Of a DNA stretch of 64,000 bases, positions 16,840-27,429 are shown piece by piece. The translations under genes and the position numbers were made by a program. Numbering within the stretch: the stretch's first letter is position 1; each line of letters opens with the position of its first letter. The stretch is taken from NCBI GenBank assembly GCA_017543265.1, contig JAFYGI010000041.1, positions 1-64,000 on the forward strand, in the 5' to 3' direction. Source of the stretch: Bacillota bacterium (lineage in GTDB: Bacteria > Bacillota > Clostridia > Lachnospirales > CAG-274). The notes below the pieces were generated by a model. The model saw only the letters and a list, made by a program, of their open reading frames with translations, was not told where the DNA came from and did no database searches.

Positions 16840-17699
16840 TTTCCATATATAAAAAAGAATTAAGGTCATATTTCACGACCTTTACGGGCTATGCCTTTCT
16901 CGGTTTTTTTGTGCTTATAACGGGCTATTTCTTCGCTGCGCAAAATCTTGCGGCATACAGCGCAAACTACAATGATGTGCTTGTATCCACAATGATAATG
17001 TTCCTTATACTTGTGCCCGTGCTTACCATGCGTTCCTTTGCGGAGGAAAGCCGACAAAAAACAGACCAGCTGCTTATGACATCGCCGATAACCATTAACG
17101 CGGTGGTGCTCGGCAAGTTTCTGGCGGCTGTAACGCTTTATCTTATGGGCATACTTATTACGGCGGTATTTCCCTTTATACTTTCAAAGTATGGCACTGT
17201 GGACGTAAGTGCCACGGTATGCTGCTTTATAGGCTATTTTCTGATGGGAAGCTGTCTTATAAGCGTGGGCATTTTTATATCCGTGCTTACCGATAATCAG
17301 ATAGTTGCGGCGGCGGGTACGTTCTGCGTGCTTTTTCTGCTTTTGATGATAGACAATATTGCATCGGGTGCGCCGATAACACGCGCTTCATCGCTTATTT
17401 TTGCGGGAGTTATCGCTGCGGCTGTTGCGGCAGCGGTGTATACGGGCACAAAAAGCCTTGCCGCATCGTGCATATTTGCGCTGGTTGGGGCGGCTGTAAT
17501 AGGCATCTGCTATCTTGTAAGTCCCACGGTTTTTGACGGACTTATAACAAGGTCGCTTGGCTGGCTGTCGGAGCTTTCGCGCTTTGAAAACTTTTATCTC
17601 GGCGTGTTCGGTATATCCGATGTGGTATATTACATCACATTCAGCGGCGTATTTTTGTTCCTTACCGTAAACAGTATTGAAAAAAGACGCTGGAGCTGA
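16836..17699 (+). CDS. ABC-2 type permease (GldF-like)
   Basis: 287 aa with six or more membrane helices. The N-terminus (YKKELRSYFTTFTGYAFLG) is the cytoplasmic entry helix typical of ABC-2 permeases, and the motif FAEESRQKTDQLLMTSPI after helix 2 is characteristic of the GldF type. It partners the ATPase whose stop codon it overlaps. Loops are short, so recognition of cargo may rest on the GldG-like and DUF4340 proteins that follow. Confidence 0.9.
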   Translation: MISIYKKELRSYFTTFTGYAFLGFFVLITGYFFAAQNLAAYSANYNDVLVSTMIMFLILVPVLTMRSFAEESRQKTDQLLMTSPITINAVVLGKFLAAVTLYLMGILITAVFPFILSKYGTVDVSATVCCFIGYFLMGSCLISVGIFISVLTDNQIVAAAGTFCVLFLLLMIDNIASGAPITRASSLIFAGVIAAAVAAAVYTGTKSLAASCIFALVGAAVIGICYLVSPTVFDGLITRSLGWLSELSRFENFYLGVFGISDVVYYITFSGVFLFLTVNSIEKRRWS

Positions 17700-17716
17700 T
17701 ACGGAGGTAACCCAAA

Positions 17717-19117
17717 ATGAAGAAACTTTTAACCGATAAAAAAATAAGGTACGGCACGTTTTCCACCGTTATCGCGCTGGTGTTTATTGCCGTGCTTATA
17801 GTGATAAACCTGATAATAGGCGAGCTTGACCATAAGTTTGACATGACCTCGGCCGACACCTATTCCATAAGCGACAAGACAAAGACCGTGCTTGACGGCC
17901 TTGACAAGGATATTACCATTTACACCATGTTTAAAACGGGCAATTCGGACAGCGTTGTCACCCGCGTTCAGCGCGTGCTTGACCAGTATGCCGCAAACCC
18001 GCATATCAAGGTGGAAAATAAGGATCTGTACCTTTATCCCGATTTTGTCAAGAACTATTCGGACGAGGAAAAAACTGTTGCGCTCAACAGCCTTATCGTT
18101 ACAAACGGCGAGCGTTACAAGGTAATAAATTACGATGAATACTTTGATAACTCGGGCACATTTAATGTAGAAAGCTGTGTGACGGGTGCAATAAACTATG
18201 TGGGTCTTGAGCATGACAGCGTGGTTTATGCGATAACAGGCCACGGCGAGGCAGATGTCAGTATGTTTTCGGGCTTTATCAAGCAGGCGGAGGCCGCAAA
18301 TTATCAGATAAAGACCGTAGACCTGTTGGAAAACGACATACCCGATGACTGTGCGGCGCTGATGATGACGACCTGCTACCGCGATTATTCCGGGGACGAA
18401 GTACAAAAGATAAAGGACTATCTTACAAATGACGGCCGCCTTTTGTTTATAGCAAGTGCAATATCAAAAGACGATCATCCCAATATGCTCAGCATAATAA
18501 ACGCCTACGGTGTCGATCTCGGTACAGCCTATATAATGGAAAGCGACCCGCAGAACTATCTGCAAAATCCTATCGGCGTAATGGCACAGCAGGAGGAGCA
18601 CAGCATAAACCGCAGCCTTAAAGAAAATAATTACAAGGTGCTTGCATACTGTACGGACTCCGTGAACGTGCTGGAGCTTAAAAAGCAGGGGCTTGAAATA
18701 GAAAGCGTGCTTAAAAGCTCCGATTCTTCATATATAAAGGGCGAGGGAAATATGTCGCCCAATTTTGAAACGGGTGACGAAAAAGGACCGTTCACCATTG
18801 CTGCGGCCGTGACCGACTCCACATACACGGACAAGTCGCACAGCACAAAGCTTATTGTGACGGGCTGCTTTTATATGCTTTATCCCGATGCGGATGCCGT
18901 TGTAAACGGTGCGGACTCCACCTTCCTCGTAAACAGCCTCAACTGGCTCAACGATACGGAAGACAGCGTTTATATCGCGCCAAAGAGCCTTGCGGGCGAA
19001 AAAATAGTTATAGACGCGGGCACGACCGACAAGATAAAGATAGCTGCATGGGGCGTTATCCCCGGCGTTATCTTCCTTATAGGATTTATTGTTTGTTTAA
19101 GAAGACGCAACGGCTAA
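17717..19117 (+). CDS. GldG-family ABC-associated membrane protein
   Basis: 466 aa. One membrane helix near the N-terminus (about 17-38), a large extracytoplasmic region (about 40-435) and one C-terminal helix (about 443-461) ending in RRRNG. The start of the outer domain, DMTSADTYSISDKTKTVLDG, is the GldG signature; further on come DYLTNDGRLLFIASA and LIVTGCFYML. The fold resembles a Rossmann-like substrate domain. It follows the permease by 17 bases with GGAGG. Likely forms the outer part of the export complex (inference). Confidence 0.88.
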   Translation: MKKLLTDKKIRYGTFSTVIALVFIAVLIVINLIIGELDHKFDMTSADTYSISDKTKTVLDGLDKDITIYTMFKTGNSDSVVTRVQRVLDQYAANPHIKVENKDLYLYPDFVKNYSDEEKTVALNSLIVTNGERYKVINYDEYFDNSGTFNVESCVTGAINYVGLEHDSVVYAITGHGEADVSMFSGFIKQAEAANYQIKTVDLLENDIPDDCAALMMTTCYRDYSGDEVQKIKDYLTNDGRLLFIASAISKDDHPNMLSIINAYGVDLGTAYIMESDPQNYLQNPIGVMAQQEEHSINRSLKENNYKVLAYCTDSVNVLELKKQGLEIESVLKSSDSSYIKGEGNMSPNFETGDEKGPFTIAAAVTDSTYTDKSHSTKLIVTGCFYMLYPDADAVVNGADSTFLVNSLNWLNDTEDSVYIAPKSLAGEKIVIDAGTTDKIKIAAWGVIPGVIFLIGFIVCLRRRNG

Positions 19118-19130
19118 GGAGTATTTTGAT

Positions 19131-20579
19131 ATGAAAAAGAAAATGATAATGCTTGCGGTGCTTTTGCTTGCGGGGGCGGCCTTGCTGGGAATATACGGCT
19201 ATGCAAAAAAACAGCCCAAGCCCGAGTTCGAGCCCGTACAGCCCGCAGTATCGGAGCAGTCAAAATATAAGCTTATTGATATAAAGCCCGAGGACGTAAA
19301 AAGTATTGCCGTAGAGGGCGGCGGCAAAAGCGTGGTCTTTACCGTCAGCGACAGCGGCATAAGCGTAGAAAACGCAGATATGGCGCTGCTTGACAAGGAG
19401 CTTGTGGTCATGATGTTCAATGCGCTTGTATCGGTTTCATCCGACAACAAAATTTCGGAGCCCGAGGCTCTTTCCGTTTACGGTCTGGACGTTCCGCAGG
19501 CCTGTGCCGAATATGAAACGGCAAACGGCAGCAAGACGCTTTTTATCGGTGACATCACACCCGACGGCAGCTATTACTACGCAATGACGGGCGGTGACAC
19601 CGCAGTTTATACCATAGGCAAAATGACGGGCGAGCGCATCATGCAGGATGTGACCGCAATGGCAGACCTTGATATAGCCGTACTCAACGCAAACGGACTT
19701 TCAAGGCTTGAGGTAAAGCAAAAGGACAGGGACGAGCTTTCAATTTCCTTTGACAAGGAAAACAGCGCCGCAAACGCCAATCTTGACAAAAGCGGCCTAC
19801 AGACCCTTGTAATGCACAAGCCCATAGAAAATCTGCTTGTTTATCCGTATAATCTGGAACCGTCGATACTTAAAAACTATGACAAATTCAAGCTGACAAA
19901 AATGGTGGAGCTCGGCACGGACAATTATGCGCTTTACGGCCTCGACGACCCGCAGATGACGATACTTATGGCGGATACCGAAAGCGGTGTTGCGCTGAGT
20001 GTCGGCAGGCTTGACGAGGAAAGCGGCGAATATTATGTTACCGCGGACGGCAAAAAGGCCGTTTACACCATGCCCAAGGAGGCACTTGAACCGTTTTTTG
20101 ACTACAATATAGTCGATTTTATACAAAAGTTCATCTCCCTGCATTACCGCGATACGCTTGAAAGCATAGACATAAAGTCCGTATATGGCAATTATACGGT
20201 GGAATTCAGGGAAGAGGGCGACAATAAGATAACCGTTGACGAAAACGGCGTAACAAGGGACAAACGCAAGGAGTATATAGACGGCAAGCCTGCCGACAGC
20301 AAGGCCTTTGCCGATTATTACCAGCTTTTGACGGGTCTTACCTTTGATGCACTTGATAAGACCGCACCCGTCGGTGAGGCGGAGGTCGTTATAACCTACA
20401 AAATGCTTGACGGCACCACCGACACAACAAGCTACTACAGCTATGACGACACCTTCTTTACAGCTGTAAAGAAGGGCAGTGAGGACGGATATAATATGCT
20501 TATAACAAAACAGCAGGTAAAGCAGGCTGTGGAAAGGGCAAAGGAGATCACAGAACTTAGCGGAGGTGTTGAGGGATGA
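19131..20579 (+). CDS. DUF4340-containing membrane-anchored protein
   Basis: 482 aa, with an N-terminal membrane anchor (about 4-24) and an all-outside remainder. Repeats of a DUF4340-like unit show in KPEDVKSIAVEGGGKSVVF, YGLDVPQACAEYETANGS and, later, YGLDDPQMTILMADTESG; each pairs a beta-rich strand set with a Tyr-Gly-Leu-Asp turn. DUF4340 proteins commonly follow GldG-type genes. Spaced 13 bases after the GldG-like gene and overlapping the next start by four bases, so the five-gene order is fixed. Confidence 0.85.
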   Translation: MKKKMIMLAVLLLAGAALLGIYGYAKKQPKPEFEPVQPAVSEQSKYKLIDIKPEDVKSIAVEGGGKSVVFTVSDSGISVENADMALLDKELVVMMFNALVSVSSDNKISEPEALSVYGLDVPQACAEYETANGSKTLFIGDITPDGSYYYAMTGGDTAVYTIGKMTGERIMQDVTAMADLDIAVLNANGLSRLEVKQKDRDELSISFDKENSAANANLDKSGLQTLVMHKPIENLLVYPYNLEPSILKNYDKFKLTKMVELGTDNYALYGLDDPQMTILMADTESGVALSVGRLDEESGEYYVTADGKKAVYTMPKEALEPFFDYNIVDFIQKFISLHYRDTLESIDIKSVYGNYTVEFREEGDNKITVDENGVTRDKRKEYIDGKPADSKAFADYYQLLTGLTFDALDKTAPVGEAEVVITYKMLDGTTDTTSYYSYDDTFFTAVKKGSEDGYNMLITKQQVKQAVERAKEITELSGGVEG

Positions 20580-21130
20580 GAAATTTAAAGCTTTTTATTA
20601 TCGCAATGACCGTGGCATTTATCGGCTGCACGGTACACGGCATGAAGGACCCGAAATACCTGCTTTATGCAGGCATCTGCCTTATTGCCATAATTATAGC
20701 GGATATCATATTTACAATAAAGCACCTTAAAAACGAATATTCCTTCATGAAGCGTGAGATACGGGTCTACGGCAGGGATATAAGCGGCACAAAGATAACA
20801 TTTACGCTTAAGATATTTGCCATAATACTGTTTGCTGTCGGCGCTTCGGCATTTTTTTACTGCTGTATGAAGCTTGGCATACATATAAGCGAGCAGGAGA
20901 TAACCGAAAACTTTGCGGGCGTTATTAAAGCGGGGCCTGCGGCAAAGTGGCTCTACGGGGCTTATGCGGGTCTTTCGGCGCTTATCTTTTCGGGTGCATC
21001 GCTTGTTGCCGCGTTCTTTTACAGCATATACAGAAGACACTGCAACAAAAAGGCGGGCTTTGCCGAACGCAATGTAAACAAGGAGGATCTCAGCAATCTG
21101 CTGGAGGTAGAGTACAGCGACGATAAATAA
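20576..21130 (+). CDS. Small four-helix membrane protein, last gene of the export operon
   Basis: 184 aa, not recognised as a named family. Two helices close together at the N-terminus (about 4-20 and 28-46), a basic cytoplasmic stretch with KREIRVYGRDISGT, a third helix (about 80-100) and a fourth (about 128-152). The C-terminus is hydrophilic (FAERNVNKEDLSNLLEVEY). Overlaps the DUF4340 gene by four bases (ATGA), so it belongs to the same unit; a membrane accessory subunit is the simplest guess. Confidence 0.6.
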   Translation: MRNLKLFIIAMTVAFIGCTVHGMKDPKYLLYAGICLIAIIIADIIFTIKHLKNEYSFMKREIRVYGRDISGTKITFTLKIFAIILFAVGASAFFYCCMKLGIHISEQEITENFAGVIKAGPAAKWLYGAYAGLSALIFSGASLVAAFFYSIYRRHCNKKAGFAERNVNKEDLSNLLEVEYSDDK

Positions 21131-21236
21131 TGGCCGCAAATGAGGGCAAACCGACGGATAAAATGTCCCAAGACCCCGTCAAACCGCCGCCTTGCACGGC
21201 GATGCGGCAGTTTGTGCAAAAATCGTAAAATAACTC

Positions 21237-21265
21237 TTGACAACCAAATGATTTTTTGCTAAAAT
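21237..21265 (+). promoter_or_regulatory. Promoter of the ilv-leu operon
   Basis: TTGACA (21237-21242), exactly 17 bases, TAAAAT (21260-21265), followed within about 25 bases by the T-box leader. Near consensus. Confidence 0.85.
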
Positions 21266-21288
21266 AACAATGTTCAGTTTTATATACT

Positions 21289-21556
21289 CAGGACGTTGAA
21301 CGAGACAACAGCATTTTGAACACCCCTTTCAGAGAGCCTGCGGCCGGTGTGAGCAGGCAGAGGACAAAACCGCTTATCCCTCGGGAGTCTGTTTTCCGAA
21401 AACGGCAAATACCGCCTGTAGGGAAATATGGGAGGTCCCAATACAGACCGAAGGTTTGACAGAACCTTGTAAGGTGCATACAGTGATGTATGTATAAATT
21501 TGGGGTGGTACCGCGATATTTCGTCCCCTGCATTCGATGCAGGGGGCTTTTTTTAT
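21289..21556 (+). promoter_or_regulatory. T-box riboswitch, probably isoleucine-specific
   Basis: The leader has a stem I beginning AGGACGTTGAAC, an AGAGAG bulge (21331-21336), a GGTG loop, and the diagnostic T-box TGGGGTGGTACCGCG (21501-21515). It ends in a strong terminator: CCCCTGCAT (21525-21533) with ATGCAGGGG (21537-21545) and a T run. A candidate specifier triplet ATC (Ile) is at 21376-21378. Uncharged tRNA would pair with it and stabilise the antiterminator, raising ilv-leu transcription. The specifier call comes from context in the sequence and is less sure than the T-box itself. Confidence 0.92.
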
Positions 21557-21684
21557 GTAAAAATTCATATAACAAAATTTTTCATTAGTATTACAAAAAA
21601 ATTTCATAATTTTGTTGAATTTTTACATTATATATAGTATAATAAAAGATAGTTTAATTCTGACAGAAAGAAGGAAGGAATGCC

Positions 21685-22188
21685 ATGAACAGACATGTTT
21701 TATCGATCCTGGTAGATAACAATGCCGGCGTTTTGAGCCGTATAGCGGGTCTTTTTACAAGGCGCGGCTACAATATCTCAAGCCTTAGCGTAGGCGAAAC
21801 ACAGGACGAAAAGGTATCACGCATTACAATAGTTGTGTTCTGTGACGATTTGGTCATTGAACAGATCGTAAAACAGGTGGACAAGCTTGTGGATGTTATC
21901 CGTGTTATCGAACTTAACAATGAAAGAGGTATTTTCAGAGAGCTTGCACTTATCAAGGTATCTGCACCGCCCGAAAAGAGAGCGGATATAATAAACATCG
22001 TTGATATATTCCGCGCAAATATCGTGGATGTGGCAACGGAGACACTCACTATAGAAATAACGGGCGAGCAAAACAAGATCGAGGCCTTTAAAAGTCTTAT
22101 AGCGGACTTTGGCATTAAGGAGATCGTAAGAACCGGTATGACCGGTCTTTGCAGGGGCAACAACCCCATAAAAAATACAAGAAACTAA
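21685..22188 (+). CDS. ilvN: Acetolactate synthase small (regulatory) subunit
   Basis: 167 aa, normal for IlvN/IlvH. N-terminal ACT domain (HVLSILVDNNAGVLSRIAGL, FTRRGYNISSLSVG) that binds valine for feedback control, then a C-terminal ACT-like half (ELALIKVSAPPEKRADIINI, GIKEIVRTGMTGLCRG). It activates and regulates the IlvB catalytic subunit. Unusually it is the first gene of the operon while ilvB is the last, about 8 kb away. RBS AAGGAAGGAA. Confidence 0.95.
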   Translation: MNRHVLSILVDNNAGVLSRIAGLFTRRGYNISSLSVGETQDEKVSRITIVVFCDDLVIEQIVKQVDKLVDVIRVIELNNERGIFRELALIKVSAPPEKRADIINIVDIFRANIVDVATETLTIEITGEQNKIEAFKSLIADFGIKEIVRTGMTGLCRGNNPIKNTRN

Positions 22189-22197
22189 TTTTTTTAA

Positions 22198-23226
<1,029 letters not shown>

Positions 23227-23229
<3 letters not shown>

Positions 23230-23397
23230 TTTATAAGAATTTGTTTCAAAGGCAAAATTTTAATTATGGCTTTCGCAGAAAGTGAAATTTTAGCGTTGAG
23301 GAGAATTTTTTGAATTTATTCAAAAAAACTCCGTAGCGTTAGGAAATTTCAAATAATTAAAATTTTGGCATCATTAGCTGATTCTTATAAATAATTA
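23227..23397. repeat. 171-bp nested inverted repeat between ilvC and cimA
   Basis: The arms pair in register around a centre near 23313. TTATAAGAAT (about 23231-23240) pairs with ATTCTTATAA (23381-23390), CAAAATTTTAATTAT with ATAATTAAAATTTTG, GAAATTT with AAATTTC, AGCGT/GCGT blocks line up, and TTTTTGAA meets TTCAAAAA at the tip. Small internal loops interrupt it. It begins at the ilvC stop codon. The form fits a folded-back MITE-like element or an intercistronic mRNA stem; it contains no ORF. Confidence 0.8.
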
Positions 23398-23481
23398 ATT
23401 TTTAAACATATTATTTCTGCCGCCTGCGGCGCAAACCAACGGCGGCATTTTTATCCTGTAAAGAACGGGGAGTATTTACCA

Positions 23482-25074
23482 ATGTCAAAAAAGATAACTG
23501 TTTTTGACTCAACACTAAGGGACGGCGCACAGGCCGAGGGTGTTTCCTTTAGTGTTGAGGACAAAATAAAGGTCGTTGCCGCGCTTGACGATTTGGGCGT
23601 AGGCTTTATAGAGGCGGGCAATCCCGGCTCCAATCCCAAGGATCTGGAGTTTTTTGAGCGCATCAAAAGCGTAAAACTCAATAATGCAAAGATAGCGGCT
23701 TTCGGCAGTACACGCCGCAGAGATATTTCACCCTCCGAGGACAGCAACCTGCAGGCGCTTTTGGGCGCGGGCACGGAGGCTGTGGCTATTTTCGGCAAGT
23801 CGTGGGATTTTCATGTAACGGACATTATAAATGCCACGCTTACGGAAAATCTTGAAATGATATATGACACGATAGCCTACCTCAAGGATAAGGGCAAATA
23901 TGTTATTTTTGATGCGGAGCATTTTTTTGACGGCTATAAGGAAAACGCCGAGTACGCTATGAAAACGCTTGATGCGGCCTGTCAGGCAGGTGCGGACTGC
24001 ATTTGCCTTTGCGATACCAACGGCGGCACCTTTCCTATGGAGGTTTTTGATATAACAAAGGCGGTAAAGGACCGCTTTGAAATAACGGTAGGTGTGCATT
24101 GCCATAACGACTGCGGTATGGCGGTGGCTAACTCCGTTATGGCTGTGCAGGCGGGCGCGGAGCACGTTCAGGGCGTTATGACAGGCTTTGGCGAGCGCTG
24201 CGGCAATACCAATCTTTCCACTGTGATACCCAATTTGCAGTGCAAGCTCGGTTATGAGTGCATACCCGCACAAAATATATCAAAGCTTACCCATACTGCA
24301 AGAAAGGTAAGCGAAATAGCCAATCTTCAGCTGTCCATACGCGAGCCTTATGTCGGCAAATGTGCCTTTGCGCACAAGGGCGGTATGCACATAGACGGCG
24401 TATGCAAAAACAGCAGAAGCTTCGAGCACATCGATCCCTCGGTAGTGGGCAACGAACGCCGCTTCCTTACAAGTGAGGTGGCAGGAAGGACGACTATCCT
24501 TTCAACAGTTCAAAAGATAATACCGGGTGTCGAGAAAAATTCACCCGAAACAGGCAAAATACTGGAAAAGCTTAAAGAGCTTGAATTTGAGGGCTATCAG
24601 TTCGAGGGTGCGGACGGCGCATTTGAGCTGCTTATCCGTAAGACACTTGGCAAGTATAAGCCGTTTTTCGAGCTTGAAAACTTTAAGATAATAGGCGAGC
24701 ATCCGCCCTATGGCGACGGAAGGACGGCATCTGCGGTTATCAAAATAAAGGTTGACGGCAAGTCCGAGATAACCGCCGCAGAGGGCGACGGCCCCGTAAA
24801 CGCACTTGACAAGGCGTTAAGAAAGGCGCTGGAGGTATTTTATCCCAACCTTTCGCAGGTACATCTTGTCGATTACAAGGTGCGTGTGCTGGACGGCAAC
24901 TCCGCAACGGCATCAAAGGTAAGGGTGCTTATAGAGTCCTCGGACGGTTCGGAAAACTGGACTACGGTCGGCGTTTCCGTCGATATAATCGAGGCCAGCT
25001 GGATAGCACTTGTTGACTCGCTTGAATATAAGCTTATAAAAGACATAGAGCAAAAATTCAGAACATTTCTATAA
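23482..25074 (+). CDS. cimA: (R)-citramalate synthase
   Basis: 530 aa, in the citramalate synthase length class. Condenses pyruvate and acetyl-CoA to citramalate, giving 2-oxobutyrate for isoleucine without threonine. HMGL-like TIM barrel with [16 protein letters not shown], the metal-binding [15 protein letters not shown] and [10 protein letters not shown]; the C-terminal regulatory dimer domain (about 400-525) has [17 protein letters not shown] and VDIIEASW. It sits where leuA would be expected. RBS is weak (GGGGAG). Distinguishing CimA from LeuA rests on [11 protein letters not shown] and overall length. Confidence 0.9.
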   Translation: MSKKITVFDSTLRDGAQAEGVSFSVEDKIKVVAALDDLGVGFIEAGNPGSNPKDLEFFERIKSVKLNNAKIAAFGSTRRRDISPSEDSNLQALLGAGTEAVAIFGKSWDFHVTDIINATLTENLEMIYDTIAYLKDKGKYVIFDAEHFFDGYKENAEYAMKTLDAACQAGADCICLCDTNGGTFPMEVFDITKAVKDRFEITVGVHCHNDCGMAVANSVMAVQAGAEHVQGVMTGFGERCGNTNLSTVIPNLQCKLGYECIPAQNISKLTHTARKVSEIANLQLSIREPYVGKCAFAHKGGMHIDGVCKNSRSFEHIDPSVVGNERRFLTSEVAGRTTILSTVQKIIPGVEKNSPETGKILEKLKELEFEGYQFEGADGAFELLIRKTLGKYKPFFELENFKIIGEHPPYGDGRTASAVIKIKVDGKSEITAAEGDGPVNALDKALRKALEVFYPNLSQVHLVDYKVRVLDGNSATASKVRVLIESSDGSENWTTVGVSVDIIEASWIALVDSLEYKLIKDIEQKFRTFL

Positions 25075-25099
25075 TTTGAAAAACAAGGAGGAAAAAAAT

Positions 25100-26359
25100 A
25101 TGGGTATGACAATGACTCAGAAAATTTTAGCGGCTCATGCAGGTCTTGAGTCCGTTAAGGCAGGTCAGCTTATCGAAGCAAAGCTTGACCTTGTACTTGG
25201 TAACGATGTTACAACACCCGTTGCTATCAAGGAATTTAAGAAAATAGGCGTAGACAAGGTATTTGACAAGGATAAGGTGGCTATCGTTCCCGACCACTTT
25301 ACACCCAACAAGGATATCAAGTCCGCAGAACACTGCAAAATGGTTCGTGAGTTTGCTCACGGCAAGGATATAACAAACTACTTTGAGGTAGGCCAGATGG
25401 GTATCGAGCATTGCCTTCTTCCCGAAAGCGGCCTTGTTGTTTCGGGTGATGTTGTTATAGGTGCCGACTCTCATACCTGTACATACGGCGCACTCGGCGC
25501 ATTCTCAACAGGTGTGGGCTCAACGGATATGGCTGTTGGTATGGCACGCGGAGTTGCTTGGTTCAAGGTTCCCGCTGCTTTAAAATTTGTTTTAAAGAAT
25601 AAGCCCGCACAGTGGGTAAGCGGTAAGGACATCATCCTTCATATTATCGGTATGATAGGCGTTGACGGCGCACTTTACAAGTCTATGGAATTTGTGGGTG
25701 ACGGTCTTCAGTACCTTTCAATGGATGACCGCTTTACCATTGCAAATATGGCTATCGAGGCAGGCGGCAAGAACGGTATCTTTCCCGTTGACGAAAAGAC
25801 ACTTGAATATGTTAAGGAGCATTCACAGAAGACTCCCGTTGTTTATGAGGCTGACGAGGATGCAGAGTATGACGCAGTTTACGAGATCGACCTTTCTACA
25901 CTTCGTCCTACCGTAGCATATCCGCATCTTCCCGAAAACACAAAGACTATCGACGAGGCAAAGGGCCTTGAAATAGATCAGGTAGTTATCGGTTCTTGTA
26001 CAAACGGCCGTATCTCCGATATGCGTATCGCCGCTTCTATCTTAAAGGGAAAGAAGATCGACAAGAATATCCGCTGCATCATTTTGCCGGGTACACAGAA
26101 GATATGGTTACAGTGTGTTGAGGAAGGCCTTGCAACTATCTTTGTAGAGGCAGGCTGTGCATTCTCCACACCTACCTGCGGTCCCTGCCTTGGCGGTCAC
26201 ATGGGTATACTTGCAAAGGGCGAAAGAGCGCTTTCAACAACTAACAGAAACTTTATCGGCCGTATGGGTCATCCCGAGAGCGAAGTTTATCTTGCAAGCC
26301 CCGCTGTTGCAGCTGCATCGGCTATTTACGGCAAGATAACAGATCCCGCAGAGGTTTGA
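25100..26359 (+). CDS. leuC: 3-isopropylmalate dehydratase large subunit (HacA/archaeal type)
   Basis: 419 aa, the shorter archaeal/Clostridia type. Forms with LeuD a [4Fe-4S] isomerase of isopropylmalate; this type often also handles citramalate. Cluster and active-site motifs: [33 protein letters not shown] and [10 protein letters not shown] give the three ligating Cys. ATG 25100 is chosen behind AAGGAGG; the frame extends eight codons upstream. Follows cimA by 25 bases. Confidence 0.95.
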   Translation: MGMTMTQKILAAHAGLESVKAGQLIEAKLDLVLGNDVTTPVAIKEFKKIGVDKVFDKDKVAIVPDHFTPNKDIKSAEHCKMVREFAHGKDITNYFEVGQMGIEHCLLPESGLVVSGDVVIGADSHTCTYGALGAFSTGVGSTDMAVGMARGVAWFKVPAALKFVLKNKPAQWVSGKDIILHIIGMIGVDGALYKSMEFVGDGLQYLSMDDRFTIANMAIEAGGKNGIFPVDEKTLEYVKEHSQKTPVVYEADEDAEYDAVYEIDLSTLRPTVAYPHLPENTKTIDEAKGLEIDQVVIGSCTNGRISDMRIAASILKGKKIDKNIRCIILPGTQKIWLQCVEEGLATIFVEAGCAFSTPTCGPCLGGHMGILAKGERALSTTNRNFIGRMGHPESEVYLASPAVAAASAIYGKITDPAEV

Positions 26360-26378
26360 TGAAAGGAGAATGTAAATT

Positions 26379-26885
26379 ATGAAAGCATGTGGAACAGTTT
26401 TTAAATATGGTGACAATATAGATACAGACGTTATTATCCCCGCAAGATACCTTAACTCCTCCGACCCCAAGGAGCTTGCATCACATTGTATGGAGGATGC
26501 TATCCACTCTACAGTGCCTTTTGCGGCAAATGTTAAGGACGGCGACATCATTGTTGCGGAGAGAAACTTTGGCTGCGGTTCTTCAAGAGAGCATGCACCT
26601 ATCGCTATAAAGGCAAGCGGTATTTCCTGCGTTATAGCTAAAAGCTTTGCAAGAATATTCTACCGCAACTGCATCAATATCGGTCTTCCTATCCTTGAAT
26701 GTGAGGAAGCCGCAAACGATATTGATATGAGCGATAAGGTAGAGGTAAACTTTGATACGGGTGTTATCACAAACCTTACAAAGAACAAGACCTATCAGGC
26801 ACAGCCTTTCCCCGAATTTATGAAGGAAATGATGGCAGCAGGCGGTCTTATCGAGCAGACAAAGGTCAAGCTGGGCTTAAAATAA
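26379..26885 (+). CDS. leuD: 3-isopropylmalate dehydratase small subunit
   Basis: 168 aa, matched in type to the large subunit. The swivelling domain shows [34 protein letters not shown] and [26 protein letters not shown]; 19 bases after leuC. Confidence 0.96.
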   Translation: MKACGTVFKYGDNIDTDVIIPARYLNSSDPKELASHCMEDAIHSTVPFAANVKDGDIIVAERNFGCGSSREHAPIAIKASGISCVIAKSFARIFYRNCINIGLPILECEEAANDIDMSDKVEVNFDTGVITNLTKNKTYQAQPFPEFMKEMMAAGGLIEQTKVKLGLK

Positions 26886-26889
26886 AAAT

Positions 26890-27351
26890 ATGAAAATTCT
26901 GAAATTTCTTGGTGTTACATTGGCAGTAATGATCGTATTGATAGCGTCAGTTTTCATTTCGTCCGATGTAAAGTATAAAAAGGCAAAAAATAACGCTGTA
27001 TCGGCAATATCAAACAGTGACAAAGTCATACTTATTATAACAGATGACGATAACGCTGTTAAAACGGTCGAAGTCAGCGATAAAGCCGATGCGGACAAGC
27101 TGAAACAGCTATGCAGTAAAATTACGGGATATGATTTTTTTAATGACAGCGACCTTTCGTGCGGATATTATGGAGGATATGCCGTAAAGTTTGTTAATAC
27201 GGCGGATAATTCCGAGATCATTGTTTGTCCTGCGGTTGACGGATGCGAGTCGATGCAGATAGGCGAAATGGCGTTTTATGTAAGTAGAACCACAAGAAAA
27301 GAATTTGATGAAACGGTAAAAAAATACGGTATGAAATTTCCGTGGATATGA
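26890..27351 (+). CDS. Orphan membrane-anchored protein inserted between leuD and leuB
   Basis: 153 aa, no family recognised. An N-terminal hydrophobic helix (about 6-25) is followed by an outside domain with a Lys/Asp-rich start, then YDFFNDSDLSCGYYGGYAVK and a C-terminal KKYGMKFPWI. Three Cys could form a disulfide. The start follows leuD by four bases with no clear Shine-Dalgarno, so translation may depend on coupling. Codon use (aat, gat, ata, ttt) is more AT-rich than its amino-acid-biosynthesis neighbours, suggesting later arrival. A similar AT-shifted single-anchor protein of unrelated sequence lies at 53173. Confidence 0.6.
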   Translation: MKILKFLGVTLAVMIVLIASVFISSDVKYKKAKNNAVSAISNSDKVILIITDDDNAVKTVEVSDKADADKLKQLCSKITGYDFFNDSDLSCGYYGGYAVKFVNTADNSEIIVCPAVDGCESMQIGEMAFYVSRTTRKEFDETVKKYGMKFPWI

Positions 27352-27429
27352 ATTAAAAAATATTTTTTTAGATAGTATTGATTAAAAAGATGAAATCAAT
27401 TTAAATACTAAGAAAAGAGGTAATTTTAA

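Noticed and set aside
21131-21236. Second T-box or terminator before the ilv promoter
   Set aside because: GC-rich complementary words (aaaccgcc, gcggcagttt) exist but no T run and no T-box sequence; at most a weak stem.
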